Below are positions 8,894 through 18,556 of a stretch of DNA of 64,000 bases, in pieces. The stretch is from Pseudomonadota bacterium. Lineage in GTDB: Bacteria > Desulfobacterota > Desulfobulbia > Desulfobulbales > SURF-16. The stretch lies in the NCBI GenBank assembly GCA_018822545.1, contig JAHJKA010000063.1, positions 1 to 64,000 of the forward strand, in the 5' to 3' direction. Both the position numbers and the translations under genes were made by a program. The notes under the pieces are model-generated. The model did not search any database. It saw only the letters and a list, made by a program, of their open reading frames with translations, and was not told the DNA's origin. Position 1 is the first letter of the stretch; each line of letters starts with the position of its first letter.

Positions 8894-10672
8894 CTAGCGC
8901 CATTTGGCCGGGAGGATATCCATTATCTTACCATCCACCAGTTTTTTGGTGGCAGGATCCACTTCAAGAATATGGGGGTACCATGGTTTCATGCGGCAGT
9001 CAAAAACAATGGGGGGCTGGAGGTTGACATGAAACCTGTTGACGCCTTGGGAGGCGGCATAGATGTCGGCAGCTGGTTCAAAGCGGGTGAAAAAGGTCCA
9101 GATGAACTCCTGCATATTGGCCGTGGCCGCATTGGTGGAGTCCACCAGGATGATGACCGGCCAACCAGCGAGTCCGGCGTGGCTGGCCAGGCGCTGCCCC
9201 AGTTCTTTGTCTTCGGTATAGGGAACGCCTTCCACCACCAGGGTGCCGGGCAGAAAGGGGCTTGGCTTATTGCAGCCCTGGGGAAGATCACCGTTAAAGG
9301 TCAGGGGCAGGATGTTGCGCGGTTCCTTGCCAAGACCCATGAGCAGAGCCTTGGAGCCGTTGTTCACCGAGGGGCCGGTGTAGTCCAGGGTGTCCTGGGA
9401 GACATTGGCAAAGATAAAGAGATCCCGGCTCCAGTCTACCCGCTCAAGGATATGGGTCCATAGTTCTTTGAAGTTTTCGATGTTGATATCGCCATCGGTG
9501 ATAATGAGAAATTTTGTCAGCGATAGCTGGCCTTCGCCCATGATTCGCAGGCCTGCGGCAAAGGCCTCCCTGTGATAGCGGTCGGTGACCCGGGCGGCGG
9601 CCAGGCAGTGAAAACCTGCTTCACCATAGGTTTTCAGTTGTTTGACGCCACTCATAACCAGAGGAAAGAGGGGAGAGAGCAGGTCCTGCAGAAAGTCGCC
9701 GATGTAGAAATCTTCCTGTTTGGGGCGGCCCACCACGGTGGCAGGGTAGATAGCATCCTTGCGATGATAGAGATGGTCCACCAGAAAAACTGGGTAGTCG
9801 TGGGTCAGCGAGTTATAGCCATAATGGTCGCCAAAGGGACCTTCGGGGAGTCGCATATGGGGTGGAACTTTACCGCAGGCAGCAAATTCAGCTTCTGCCA
9901 CCAGGCGGTGGCCACCAAGGGGATCCTTGGTCATGGGCAGTTTTTCCCCCAGGAGCAGGGAGGCCAGCATGAGCTCCGGTAGATTTTCAGGCAGGGGGGC
10001 AATGGCCGCCATCATCAGGGCAGGTGGGCCGCCGATAAAGAGGGTCATGGGCAGATCTTGGTTGCGCTGTTCTGCTTCGAAATAATGGTAGCCGCCGCCC
10101 TTGTGGATCTGCCAGTGAATGCCGGTGCTCTGGTCATCGTAGCGCTGGATGCGGTACATGCCGAGATTGTGGCCGCGACCGTCCGGATGTTCGGTGTAGA
10201 CCAGGGGCAAGGTGACAAAGGCGCCACCATCGGTGTCCCAGGAGGTAAGCATGGGCAGTTCGCTGAGGCGGGCAGGGGATTGACAGCATTCAAGCACGGG
10301 ACCGTTGCCAACATTTTTGAGGCCGATTTTCATGGCCTGGGGCACCAGGTGGCGCGCTGACCAGAGCTTGTTTAAAGTAGGGGGAATCAGGGTTTCCGCT
10401 GCTCGCACCAGATCAGCGACAAATTGTTGGGCCCGGTTGCCAAAGGCAAGTTCCATGCGTCGCGAGGTTCCGAAAAGATTGGTTACCACCGGAAACTGGC
10501 TGCCTTTGACCTTGGTAAAGAGCAGGGCCGGGCCACCTTGGCTGATAACGCGTCGATGGATTTCAGCAATTTCCAGATAGGGATCCACTTCAACATTGAT
10601 TTCAAGCAGGTCGCCGTTCTGGCGGATGACTTCCAGGTAATCCCGCAGATTGCGCATGATGGGATGTTTCAC
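8894..10672 (-). CDS. UbiD-family decarboxylase
   Basis: A 592-residue member of the UbiD family, which decarboxylates aromatic or unsaturated acids with prenylated FMN. The N-terminus MRNLRDYLEVIRQNGDL and the motifs RVTDRYHREAFAAGLRIMGE and EGPFGDHYGYN are typical; the last carries a conserved active-site Glu. The length fits the long UbiD branch of anaerobes linked to menaquinone or aromatic acid metabolism. The start is GTG at 10672, supported by GAGGAG nine bases upstream; an internal ATG at 10657 is an alternative. No ubiX flavin prenyltransferase lies in the window. The substrate remains open, with a menaquinone precursor the most plausible given the quinol-dependent nap genes nearby. 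Confidence 0.9.
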   Translation of the reverse strand: MKHPIMRNLRDYLEVIRQNGDLLEINVEVDPYLEIAEIHRRVISQGGPALLFTKVKGSQFPVVTNLFGTSRRMELAFGNRAQQFVADLVRAAETLIPPTLNKLWSARHLVPQAMKIGLKNVGNGPVLECCQSPARLSELPMLTSWDTDGGAFVTLPLVYTEHPDGRGHNLGMYRIQRYDDQSTGIHWQIHKGGGYHYFEAEQRNQDLPMTLFIGGPPALMMAAIAPLPENLPELMLASLLLGEKLPMTKDPLGGHRLVAEAEFAACGKVPPHMRLPEGPFGDHYGYNSLTHDYPVFLVDHLYHRKDAIYPATVVGRPKQEDFYIGDFLQDLLSPLFPLVMSGVKQLKTYGEAGFHCLAAARVTDRYHREAFAAGLRIMGEGQLSLTKFLIITDGDINIENFKELWTHILERVDWSRDLFIFANVSQDTLDYTGPSVNNGSKALLMGLGKEPRNILPLTFNGDLPQGCNKPSPFLPGTLVVEGVPYTEDKELGQRLASHAGLAGWPVIILVDSTNAATANMQEFIWTFFTRFEPAADIYAASQGVNRFHVNLQPPIVFDCRMKPWYPHILEVDPATKKLVDGKIMDILPAKWR

Positions 10673-10824
10673 AGGTATTTTCTCCTCACTCGTATTTCCC
10701 AGGGCCAGGGCTGCTTGATGAATTTTCTGGTGTGTACTTTAATAGCTAAAATGATACTATACCTAAAAACAGGAGCTTAGATCTAAAAAAAGGTCATGAA
10801 GTCGTGGATTAATGGCTGATGTTT

Positions 10825-11058
10825 TTATCCCTTTCTGCCGAGAAACAGGGTATGGTATTCATTTTCCTGGAAGTGATTTGCCATTATTTTACTAAGAAAA
10901 TCAAGAGTTTCTGTTATTTCTGAGTCTGTCATGCGCGGGATGAGGGTTTCCAGGACAGCAGGGGAGGCAAAGCGCTGGATAAAGTGGGCCAGGGATTGCT
11001 CATCTGTCTGGCGGTTGAGTCCGAAGCAGATTTGATAAGGATCGGTATCGTTATTCAT
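10825..11058 (-). CDS. small conserved hypothetical protein
   Basis: A 77-residue soluble protein from the ATG at 11058. The core ITETLDFLSKIMANHFQENE followed by YHTLFL resembles small cytoplasmic proteins of deltaproteobacteria with a helix-turn-helix-like pattern; the function is unknown. The frame remains open upstream to 11142 but would then run into the divergent PilZ gene, so the shorter start is preferred. The 28-base gap to that gene suggests the two promoters overlap. Confidence 0.6.
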   Translation of the reverse strand: MNNDTDPYQICFGLNRQTDEQSLAHFIQRFASPAVLETLIPRMTDSEITETLDFLSKIMANHFQENEYHTLFLGRKG

Positions 11059-11086
11059 AAGTAGTGGGCATTTTAGTTGACAAGAT

Positions 11087-11842
11087 ATGGCTTCGGACAT
11101 CGAATTAAATAGCACAGCCCTGAAAATTGGCTGGGTAACCATGGAAGGTGGCTATGAGGTCACCCAGAGTCCGGGGATTATTCGTAAAAATCTGGAGTAT
11201 CTCAAAAAATCGCGCATCATCATCAATCTGATTTGTAAGGGCTATCAGTCCGGCAGCACCCTTCTCTTTGATTTCAATGAGCAAGGTGTCTTTATTGATA
11301 AACCAAAGGATTGGACTCCTGACAACAATAAATTCAGGGTGGTCTATCGGAATGAGGCCATGGTCTGGATGCATTTTGTTACCATGGTCCTCGACGTCAG
11401 CGATGATGCCCTCAGATGCGCTCTACCCCGAGAGCTCTTCATGCTCCAGCGCCGGAGCCATTATCGGGTTCTCTTGCCCCGGGATAGCAAGGTTTCCTTC
11501 ATCTATAATGACGAGGCCTGTGATTTTGATGTCAAGGATCTCAGTGTCGGCGGCTTTCTGATGTATTCAAAATTTGATAATGAAATCCCCCAGCACGGTA
11601 ACTATCTCAAAAATCTCAGTCTCGCCGTGCCCTGCCAGGACAAGATTCCTGGAGTGGAAAACGGTGTTTTGACCATTAAAGTTGATGAGGCCGAAGTGGT
11701 GCGTGAATTTGTGCGCGAGCAGCATCCCATGCTCTTTTGTTTCGGGGTTCGTTTTTATCTGACCGGGCCAGATGAGGAAAAGGTGCTGCGCTATGTCCGC
11801 CAGCGTGAGCTTGAAGTGTTGCGCAAGGGGCTTAACGGCTGA
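11087..11842 (+). CDS. YcgR-like PilZ protein
   Basis: A 251-residue cytosolic protein with an N-terminal YcgR-like barrel (about residues 35-115) and a C-terminal PilZ domain (about 118-235). The cyclic di-GMP motifs are well kept: RRSHYRV at the domain start and DLSVGGF about 30 residues later. YcgR proteins slow the flagellar motor when bound to cyclic di-GMP, but similar proteins also act on other surface structures; no flagellar genes are in the window. The ATG at 11087 has a weak ribosome site, and a second in-frame ATG at 11141 is possible. Confidence 0.87.
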   Translation: MASDIELNSTALKIGWVTMEGGYEVTQSPGIIRKNLEYLKKSRIIINLICKGYQSGSTLLFDFNEQGVFIDKPKDWTPDNNKFRVVYRNEAMVWMHFVTMVLDVSDDALRCALPRELFMLQRRSHYRVLLPRDSKVSFIYNDEACDFDVKDLSVGGFLMYSKFDNEIPQHGNYLKNLSLAVPCQDKIPGVENGVLTIKVDEAEVVREFVREQHPMLFCFGVRFYLTGPDEEKVLRYVRQRELEVLRKGLNG

Positions 11843-11905
11843 TTTCCCGGCGATTTCAATTTTTTCTCTCGAAGAGCCCTTTCCACGTTCTACTCGCCAA
11901 ACCTG

Positions 11906-12310
11906 TCAAGCCTCTGTGACAATCCGCACATGCACCTTTCTGGTGCGGGGCCCGTCAAACTCACAAAAATAAATTTTTTGCCAGGTGCCGAGCAACAGGC
12001 GGCCCTGGTCAATAAAGAGCATCTCCGAGGCCCCAAAAAAAGAAGCGAGAACGTGTGACGGTGAGTTGCCCTCGGCATGGCGAAAGGGAAGCTCAAAGGG
12101 GATGATCTCTTTCAGGGCCATGATGATATCGGTCTGCACCGTGGGGTCTGCCCCTTCATTAATGGTCAGCGCTGCCGTGGTATGGGGATTATAAAGATGG
12201 CAGATACCGTCTGTCACGCCGCTCTCTTTGACCACAGTACTCACCTGGGCAGTGATGTCGACAAGTTCCATGGAGCTGTTGGTGATGACGGAAAATGTGG
12301 CTTTATGCAT
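11906..12310 (-). CDS. yjbQ: YjbQ family protein
   Basis: A 134-residue protein of the UPF0047/YjbQ family with the signature HLYNPHTTAALTINEGADP and, near the C-terminus, LLLGTWQKIYFCEFDGPR. E. coli YjbQ has weak thiamine phosphate synthase activity; the true role is unsettled. The two conserved His and the Glu expected to bind metal are present. Its start lies eight bases inside the end of the upstream methyltransferase gene, so the two are probably translated together. Confidence 0.92.
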   Translation of the reverse strand: MHKATFSVITNSSMELVDITAQVSTVVKESGVTDGICHLYNPHTTAALTINEGADPTVQTDIIMALKEIIPFELPFRHAEGNSPSHVLASFFGASEMLFIDQGRLLLGTWQKIYFCEFDGPRTRKVHVRIVTEA

Positions 12311-12908
12311 TGTCTTTCTCTGCTTTTAGCTTTTGCCAGACCGGCCATTGTTCTTCCAGGCGCCGGAAACGGGGATCCGTATCAATCGCCATATCCATTT
12401 TGCGGTTGGCGATGAGAATACTGCCTGGCTTGAGCTTATCCTCAATCATATGTTCAAAGGTGAGCTGCAGCTCTTTTTCAGCAAAGGGCCGGAAATAATA
12501 TACCACATCAAAATCACCGAACCGGCTAAACTCCCAGATGTCATCCTGGGCCACGCATTCGTCTCCCATGAGTTTTTGAGCTATTTTAAAAGGGTATTCA
12601 TCCTTTTCAATACCATAAACGGTAAAGTCCATGAGCTCGGCCATGAGCAGAACATTGCCGATGCCGCAGCCGACATCAATGAAGGAGACGCCGGACTGCA
12701 TTCTTTTCTCCCGACGGAGGAGGTCGCGGGCCAGGCTGATCTGGGCATAGGCCTGGCGGGTATCCATGGGTACAAAGGGATATTCGTGGCAGGTGTTGTT
12801 TTGCGAGGCACGGATGGCATCGCGGGTAAAATAGCCGATAAAGCGATTGATAACGCCGAAAAAGATATCGAGTTCTTCTTCCCGTTCATTTAAGCAATGG
12901 GGTTTCAT
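12303..12908 (-). CDS. class I SAM-dependent methyltransferase
   Basis: A 201-residue methyltransferase from the ATG at 12908, picked for its AGGAG ribosome site. Motif I is clear, SFIDVGCGIGNVLLMA, followed by the acidic end of strand 2 in VYGIEKDEY, and motif IV is replaced by FDVVYYFRPF. The substrate is not evident; the residues around motif IV differ from the NPPY of N-methylases and the DPP of RNA C5-methylases. It is the first gene of a two-gene unit with yjbQ. Confidence 0.82.
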   Translation of the reverse strand: MKPHCLNEREEELDIFFGVINRFIGYFTRDAIRASQNNTCHEYPFVPMDTRQAYAQISLARDLLRREKRMQSGVSFIDVGCGIGNVLLMAELMDFTVYGIEKDEYPFKIAQKLMGDECVAQDDIWEFSRFGDFDVVYYFRPFAEKELQLTFEHMIEDKLKPGSILIANRKMDMAIDTDPRFRRLEEQWPVWQKLKAEKDNA

Positions 12909-13107
12909 GCTGGAATCTCCTAATATAATCAATAAACCTGCCTTCTATACCACATTGCGCCCTGCCAGTCATCAAAAGCCATGGCAAGGGTGTCGGGGAC
13001 AAGGGTGTGGGGCAGAAATAAAGGGACCTTCAGGCCAATTTTTTATGGAATGGCTGGCAATGATCGGTACTCAGAAGCAATAATGCGTATGGAAACAGGA
13101 GTGTGAA

Positions 13108-14553
13108 ATGGCCTATTTTGACTATGACATCGGTATTATTGGCGGCGGTGCAGCAGGGCTGACCGTGACCTCAGGCGCGGCCCAGCTTGGCGCTAAAACT
13201 ATCCTGATTGAAAAAGAGTCCATGCTTGGCGGTGACTGCCTTCATTACGGCTGTGTCCCCAGCAAAACCCTGATTAAATCGGCCCATGTCTATCAGACCA
13301 TGAAGAATGCCGTGCACTATGGCCTGCCGTCGGTGCCCCTTGCGCCGGTGGATTTTTCGCAGGTTGCCGCCCGTATCAAAGGGGTGATTGGCGAAATCCA
13401 GAAGCATGACTCCGTGGAACGGTTCAACAAGCTCGGGGCTGAGGTGGCCTTTGGCGTTCCGCGTTTTCGCGATGAGCACCGGCTGGAACTTGCTGGGCGG
13501 ACACTCTCTGCCAAACAATGGGTGGTGGCCACCGGTTCTTCTGCTGCCATCCCGCCTTTTCCAGGCTTGACAACCACGCCTCATATAACCAATAAGGAGA
13601 TATTTTATCTTGATCGGTTGCCCGCGTCGCTCATTGTTCTGGGTGCCGGCCCCATTGCCGTGGAAATGGCCCAGGCCTTTGCCCGTTTGGGAAGTCAAGT
13701 CACGGTTATCCAGCGTTCCAATCAGATCTTGAGCCGTGAAGACAAGGATATGGCGGATCTTGTCATGGCGGCCATGACCAGGGAAGGTGTGGTCTTCCAT
13801 CTGGACGTTGAGGTGGAGGATGTGCGGGATTTGGGCGACAAGCGCCAGGTCACAATAAAAACAAAGGCAGGTGAATTGCTTCACCTCCAGGGCGAAACCA
13901 TTTTGGTGGCCTTAGGTCGCAACCCCAATACCCAGGGCCTTGGCCTGGCGGAAATCGGGGTGGAATTTTCCCGGCACGGCATTGTGGTGGATAATCGTCT
14001 GCGCACCAGCCAGACCCACATCTATGCACCGGGGGATATTAATGGGAGGTATCAATTTACCCATGCGGCGGGCTATGAGGGAGGCATCGTCATCAGTAAC
14101 GCCCTGTTTCATCTGCCCAGAAAGGCCAACTACACCTGGTTGCCCTGGGCAACCTACTGTGATCCGGAGCTGGCGTCGATTGGCATGAATGAAAAGGCGG
14201 CCCGCAAGGCTGGTCTTAACTATACGGTCTGGATGGAGGAATTTGCTGGTAATGACCGGGCCCGTGCCGAAGGCCTTCCCCAGGGACAAATCAAAATGCT
14301 CCTTGACCGGCGTGAGAAACCCCTGGGTGTCCAGATTTGCGGGCCCCATGCCGGGGAACTTATCTCAGAATGGGTGGCGGTCTTAAACAGCAGGATGAAA
14401 CTTTCCGGACTGGCCGGGGCAATCCATGCCTATCCAACCCTTGCCGAAATAAATAAACGGGTGGCTGGTTCCTCTCTGGCGCCAAAGATTTTTTCGCCCA
14501 CCGTCAAGAAATGGCTGAAATTTTTCTTTAAGTATCGGGGCGGGCTGGGCTGA
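13108..14553 (+). CDS. FAD-dependent pyridine nucleotide-disulfide oxidoreductase
   Basis: Flavoprotein of 481 residues of the dihydrolipoamide dehydrogenase/mercuric reductase class. FAD-binding GIIGGGAAGL is at residues 9-18, the redox-active disulfide is in GGDCLHYGCVPSK, the NAD(P) loop is VLGAGPIAVE, and the C-terminal dimer domain has IHAYPTLAE with the catalytic His. It lacks the extra N-terminal metal domain and the C-terminal Cys pair of true mercuric reductases, so that substrate is unlikely. The last 20 residues form a basic, aromatic tail (KKWLKFFFKYRG) that could touch the membrane. The ATG has a CAGGAG site. No lipoyl-enzyme genes are adjacent, so the partner is unknown. Confidence 0.88.
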   Translation: MAYFDYDIGIIGGGAAGLTVTSGAAQLGAKTILIEKESMLGGDCLHYGCVPSKTLIKSAHVYQTMKNAVHYGLPSVPLAPVDFSQVAARIKGVIGEIQKHDSVERFNKLGAEVAFGVPRFRDEHRLELAGRTLSAKQWVVATGSSAAIPPFPGLTTTPHITNKEIFYLDRLPASLIVLGAGPIAVEMAQAFARLGSQVTVIQRSNQILSREDKDMADLVMAAMTREGVVFHLDVEVEDVRDLGDKRQVTIKTKAGELLHLQGETILVALGRNPNTQGLGLAEIGVEFSRHGIVVDNRLRTSQTHIYAPGDINGRYQFTHAAGYEGGIVISNALFHLPRKANYTWLPWATYCDPELASIGMNEKAARKAGLNYTVWMEEFAGNDRARAEGLPQGQIKMLLDRREKPLGVQICGPHAGELISEWVAVLNSRMKLSGLAGAIHAYPTLAEINKRVAGSSLAPKIFSPTVKKWLKFFFKYRGGLG

Positions 14554-14569
14554 AGGGGAAACAACAGTC

Positions 14570-16357
14570 TCAGGAACCGATTGCTGATCCTGTTGAGGGC
14601 CGGGGTAACAGGATGGTGAAGGTTGAGCCTTTACCCGGGGTGGAAAGCAGGCTGATGTGGCCGTGGTGGGACAAAACGATATGTTTGACAATGGCCAGGC
14701 CGAGCCCGGTGCCGCCCTGTTTGCGACTGCGGGCCTTGTCCACTCTATAAAAGCGCTCAAAGAGGCGGTGCTGGTGTTCCAGCGGGATACCCTCGCCCAG
14801 ATCGGCAACGGTAATGGCGATATGCTCCGGGCTTAAGCTCGCACTGATATTTATTCTGGCCGTTCCCGAATATTTGATGGCGTTGTCAATGAGGTTGACG
14901 GTGGCAAGCTCCAGCAGGGGAGCGTTGATAGTTGCCTCAAGATCCGCTGGGCAGTCGAGTTTGACCATAATGCCTTGCTCGTCTGCCCTGGGTTGGCAGA
15001 CCTCAATGGCAGAGGAGAGAACCTCAAGCAGAGGAGTGGGCTGCATGATGATGGCCCGTTTCTGCTCCTCAATACGAGACAGGGTAAGCAGATCCTCCAC
15101 GATGGACTTGAGACGGTCTGATTGTTTTTCAATGATCTTCAGGAATTTGCCGCGGTTTTCCGGTTCTTCCATGGCACCGTCCAGCAGCGTTTCGACAAAG
15201 CCCTGAATGGCGGTAATGGGGGTTCGTAGTTCATGGGAAACATTGGCGACAAAATCACGGCGCAGGTTCTCAAGTTCCTTGAGGCGGGTGACATCATGGA
15301 GAACCACCAGGATTTGCTCACCTTGATCCTTGATCTGGACGCTAAGGGCATGGATAATACGATCACCCAGCTGACTATGGGTCAGAACGAGTTCCTGTTC
15401 CAAAGGAGCATCAGCCTTCAGTGAGGCCTGGATAAAGCGATTGAATTCGCTGTTACGCACCACCTCAAGGATGGTGCGGCCAATGGCCTGTCTTTTTAAG
15501 GTTGTTTCTAAAAGGCGAGCCGTTGCCCCGTTCAAGGCGGTGATTCGCTCGCTCTGATCAACGGTGAGGATACCATCCACCATGGAGTCAAAAATGGCCT
15601 CCAGTTCATTGCGCTGGCTGACCACGGTCTGGATCTGCTTGTTGAGGTCACGGGCCATCCGGTTTAAGGCTCCGGCCAGGGCCACCATCTCATAGGGGCC
15701 AACCAGGGGAATCTCTTCACTGAAATCGCCGCCAGCAAACCTGCCGGCGCCCGCCACCATATCCTGGAGGGGACGGCTTATCCGCCTGGAAATAAAGAGA
15801 GTGATTCCGGCAATCAAAAAGGCAACAGCCAGGGAGCCCAGGGCAATTTTGTTTTGGAGGGTGGCCAGGGTCTGGTCAATTGCTGTGGTGGGAACGGAGA
15901 GACGTAGGGAACCAATGATAGCGCCGTTCGGGTTCCGCAGGGGAATGGCGACATATATCAGGTTTTGTTGCAGGGTATAGGAAAAACGGATGGAGGTACC
16001 GGTGACGCCAGCCAGGGCGCTGAGAATCTCGGGGCGTTCGCCGTGGTTGTCAAGGCGGGCTGGATTTTCATCCGAGTCCGCCACCACCCGGCCATCAGCT
16101 TTAATGACGGTGAAGCGGGTGATGGATTTGCTGCCCAGTTGTTTACACAGGGAGTTAAGTTCCGGCCACTTGTTGTCGATAAAGAGCGATAGGAATTGAT
16201 CATCAACCAGCATGGCCCTGGCTTTGAGGTCCTGACGGGTTCGTTCTTCATAAAAGGAACGGACCTCATCAGCGCTAAACAGGGTGGCTGCCAGCAGCGC
16301 GAGCAGGGTGATGAGGAGATAGAGAGAAAAATGCCAGAAAAGCCTTTTTTTATTCAT
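14570..16357 (-). CDS. PhoR-like sensor histidine kinase
   Basis: Membrane sensor kinase of 595 residues: first helix about 8-28, periplasmic sensor about 30-160, second helix about 168-188, HAMP (about 190-245), PAS (about 250-360), HisKA with the phospho-acceptor His in HELRTPITAIQGFVET (near 376), and a HATPase with N-box NLIDNAIKYS and G-boxes DLGEGIP and GGTGLGLAIV. The order and the H-box match PhoR, the phosphate-starvation kinase, but no phoB or pst genes are nearby, so the signal is open. An AGGAAG site precedes the ATG. It lies downstream of the DUF309 gene on the same strand. Confidence 0.9.
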   Translation of the reverse strand: MNKKRLFWHFSLYLLITLLALLAATLFSADEVRSFYEERTRQDLKARAMLVDDQFLSLFIDNKWPELNSLCKQLGSKSITRFTVIKADGRVVADSDENPARLDNHGERPEILSALAGVTGTSIRFSYTLQQNLIYVAIPLRNPNGAIIGSLRLSVPTTAIDQTLATLQNKIALGSLAVAFLIAGITLFISRRISRPLQDMVAGAGRFAGGDFSEEIPLVGPYEMVALAGALNRMARDLNKQIQTVVSQRNELEAIFDSMVDGILTVDQSERITALNGATARLLETTLKRQAIGRTILEVVRNSEFNRFIQASLKADAPLEQELVLTHSQLGDRIIHALSVQIKDQGEQILVVLHDVTRLKELENLRRDFVANVSHELRTPITAIQGFVETLLDGAMEEPENRGKFLKIIEKQSDRLKSIVEDLLTLSRIEEQKRAIIMQPTPLLEVLSSAIEVCQPRADEQGIMVKLDCPADLEATINAPLLELATVNLIDNAIKYSGTARINISASLSPEHIAITVADLGEGIPLEHQHRLFERFYRVDKARSRKQGGTGLGLAIVKHIVLSHHGHISLLSTPGKGSTFTILLPRPSTGSAIGS

Positions 16358-16426
16358 AAGCGCTTCCTACCCGAGGAGTCGAAGAAATGCAACGAGTGGA
16401 TGCGGAATGATGTCTTTCGGTGAGCG

Positions 16427-16984
16427 TCAGGTTGTCGGGCAGCATAGTGACTTGTCAAAAATTCGAGGCGCGTTTGCTGGCTGATTAAGAGAGGTAATAA
16501 TGGCTGGCAGGGCATCTCCGAGCTCAGGCAGGGCGTGGCCAAAGGTCTTGAGGCCGATCTGGGCCCGGGCTGCCATCTTTGCCATGCCTTTCATGTTCCC
16601 CTGTTCGAGATGGACAAAGGAGCCGGCTGCGCAGATTAAGGCCTGCAGCGCTTTTTTGCGGTCGCCGGCTGGGGCGGGATACCACTCGCCTTCCAGGCAT
16701 TCATGGACCTCAAAAAAGAGCTTTTCATCCCACATGGCTAATGCCGGACAGACGATGTCGCTTGCTTGATATTTGCGGACGGTTTCCTGGACAGCCTTAT
16801 AGCGCCTGAGGCGCTCATGGATATAGGCCTGGTGGTGGGGCAGAAGCCGTTGATCGTTTAAAAAGGCGTTACTCACCTCTTTTACCTTGGTTTGCGTGGC
16901 AAGGGAGGCCATTAAGGCCGTGGAAAGGGCATTTCTGATATCCCTGGCCAGGCGATCATTAAAGGGGTCAAATTTTATTTCCAT
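16427..16984 (-). CDS. DUF309 family protein
   Basis: A 185-residue soluble protein with the DUF309 signature: LFFEVHECLEGEWYPA (about residues 85-100), then ALQALICAAGSFVHLEQGN and the helix GMAKMAARAQIGL. The conserved His and acidic residues suggest a metal site, but no activity is known for the family. The ATG at 16984 is preferred; an in-frame GTG at 16999 is possible and neither has a strong ribosome site. It lies 69 bases upstream of the PhoR-like kinase. Confidence 0.85.
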   Translation of the reverse strand: MEIKFDPFNDRLARDIRNALSTALMASLATQTKVKEVSNAFLNDQRLLPHHQAYIHERLRRYKAVQETVRKYQASDIVCPALAMWDEKLFFEVHECLEGEWYPAPAGDRKKALQALICAAGSFVHLEQGNMKGMAKMAARAQIGLKTFGHALPELGDALPAIITSLNQPANAPRIFDKSLCCPTT

Positions 16985-17119
16985 ATCTGTTTTTATCACA
17001 GGTCTATGGTAAAAAGCAAAGGGGGCGTGCCTGATTGAGGGTGGCAGGTGGGGAGGGCTCTTTTACTGTCATAGCACGGGAAATATGGAAACTGAAAAAC
17101 AGTAATCATGTGAAAAACT

Positions 17120-17641
17120 ATGCCTGAGGAACAGGTTGTCATTGTTGATAAACGAAACAGGGTGATGGGCCAGGTTGATCGTCGCCACATGCGAGAGGGG
17201 AACCTGCTTCATCGCTCAAGCTACGTTCTGGTGGTGGGAGCAGAGGAAAAGCTCTTTGTCCAGCAACGGGCAGCGGGTAAGGATCTCTATCCTGGTCTGT
17301 ATGAGCCGGGATGCGCCGGCGTCGTCCTGGCTGGTGAATCCTATGAACAGACGGCCCGGCGTGAACTGGCAGAGGAGCTGGGGGTAAAAGACGTTTCGTT
17401 ACATTTTGCTTTTGATTTCTATCAGGAAACCGCGGTGAACCGCGTCTGGGGCAGGGTGTTTTGCTGCAGGTGGCAGGGCGCTGTTGTCCTCCAGGACGAA
17501 GAGGTCGCCTGGGGAGGATTTATGGGCCGAGCCGAAATTGTAGAGCTTCAGGCTCAGCAAGTCTTGACGCCGGATGGCATCCACATTATTGCAAGGCTTG
17601 GTCCTTCTCTTTCATTTTTAAAAGGAACAGCTCATGAGTAA
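17120..17641 (+). CDS. Nudix hydrolase
   Basis: A 173-residue Nudix hydrolase, closest in layout to the YfcD/isopentenyl-diphosphate isomerase-like branch. The Nudix box is GVVLAGESYEQTARRELAEE followed by LGV, with all catalytic Glu present; FVQQRAAGKDLYPGLYEPG ahead of it is typical of the branch. It probably cleaves a nucleotide-linked pyrophosphate; the substrate is not readable. Its last eight bases overlap the start of the AEC transporter gene, implying translational coupling. Confidence 0.9.
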   Translation: MPEEQVVIVDKRNRVMGQVDRRHMREGNLLHRSSYVLVVGAEEKLFVQQRAAGKDLYPGLYEPGCAGVVLAGESYEQTARRELAEELGVKDVSLHFAFDFYQETAVNRVWGRVFCCRWQGAVVLQDEEVAWGGFMGRAEIVELQAQQVLTPDGIHIIARLGPSLSFLKGTAHE

Positions 17642-18530
17642 TTTTTTATTGATTTTTATCTGTCTGGGTGCGGGTATGCTGCTCCAGCGCCGCCGTGATA
17701 TTCCTCCTTCCACGGCCCAGGCCCTCAACCTCTATGTCATCTATATGGCTCTGCCGGCCCTTGTTTTGGCCCAAATGCCCAAACTCACCTTCTCCTCCGA
17801 GCTGCTGGTTCCCATTGCCATGCCTTGGTTTCTGCTGGTTGTCGGGGCGGGGCTGGTTCTCCTTGGTCAGCGTCTTTTTGCCTGGAGCCGGGAGGTTACG
17901 GGGTGCCTGCTGCTCTGTGTACCCCTTGGCAACACCTCTTTTCTCGGCATTCCCATGGTAACGGCTTTTTTTGGCCCGGAGTTTGTGCCCTACGCCGTCA
18001 TCTACGATCAGCTCGGCAGTTTCATAGCCCTTTCCACCTATGGCACTCTGGTGCTGGCCGGTTATGAGGAGGGCAGCCGTCCGCAGCTTGGCAAGATCAT
18101 CACAAAGATTGCCACCTTTCCGCCCTTTTTGGCACTGGTCCTGGCTTTTTTGTTACGCTCCTATGCATATCCTGCCGCCCTGGCTCTCAGTCTGGAGCGG
18201 ATAGGTGCCAGCCTGGTGCCGGTGGTGATGGTGGCCGTGGGTCTGCAGCTCAAGATCCGGCTGCCCGGCCCTTTTGTGGTGCCGTTTTGTCATGGTCTGG
18301 TGGTGAAGTTGCTCGTGGCGCCTCTCTTGGCCCTTGCTATCTGCAAGGTGATGGGACTCAGGAGTGATGCGGCCCAGATCGCCATCTTTGAGGCGGGTAT
18401 GCCGCCCATGGTGACGGCAGGCGCCTTGGCCCTTGCCGCCGGGTTGGCACCAGAGCTTGCCGCCGCCTTGGTGGGGTGGGGGATTGTCGTTTCCTTTCTC
18501 ACCCTTACCGGTCTCTATTGGCTGATGTAA
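17634..18530 (+). CDS. AEC family transporter
   Basis: Integral membrane protein of 298 residues with about ten hydrophobic helices in two halves, the arrangement of the auxin efflux carrier family. Family traits are visible: LNLYVIYMALPALVL near residue 38, GNTSFLGIPMV near 107, and EAGMPPMVTAGALA near 258. Members export or import small organic acids in bacteria, but the substrate cannot be assigned. It starts inside the Nudix gene and has an AAAGGAAC ribosome site. Confidence 0.9.
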   Translation: MSNFLLIFICLGAGMLLQRRRDIPPSTAQALNLYVIYMALPALVLAQMPKLTFSSELLVPIAMPWFLLVVGAGLVLLGQRLFAWSREVTGCLLLCVPLGNTSFLGIPMVTAFFGPEFVPYAVIYDQLGSFIALSTYGTLVLAGYEEGSRPQLGKIITKIATFPPFLALVLAFLLRSYAYPAALALSLERIGASLVPVVMVAVGLQLKIRLPGPFVVPFCHGLVVKLLVAPLLALAICKVMGLRSDAAQIAIFEAGMPPMVTAGALALAAGLAPELAAALVGWGIVVSFLTLTGLYWLM

Positions 18531-18556
18531 ATTCTAGAGGAAAAGCGAAAGCTCTC

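Noticed and set aside
13108..14553. Mercuric reductase (merA)
   Set aside because: Lacks the C-terminal Cys pair and N-terminal metal domain, and no other mer genes are present.
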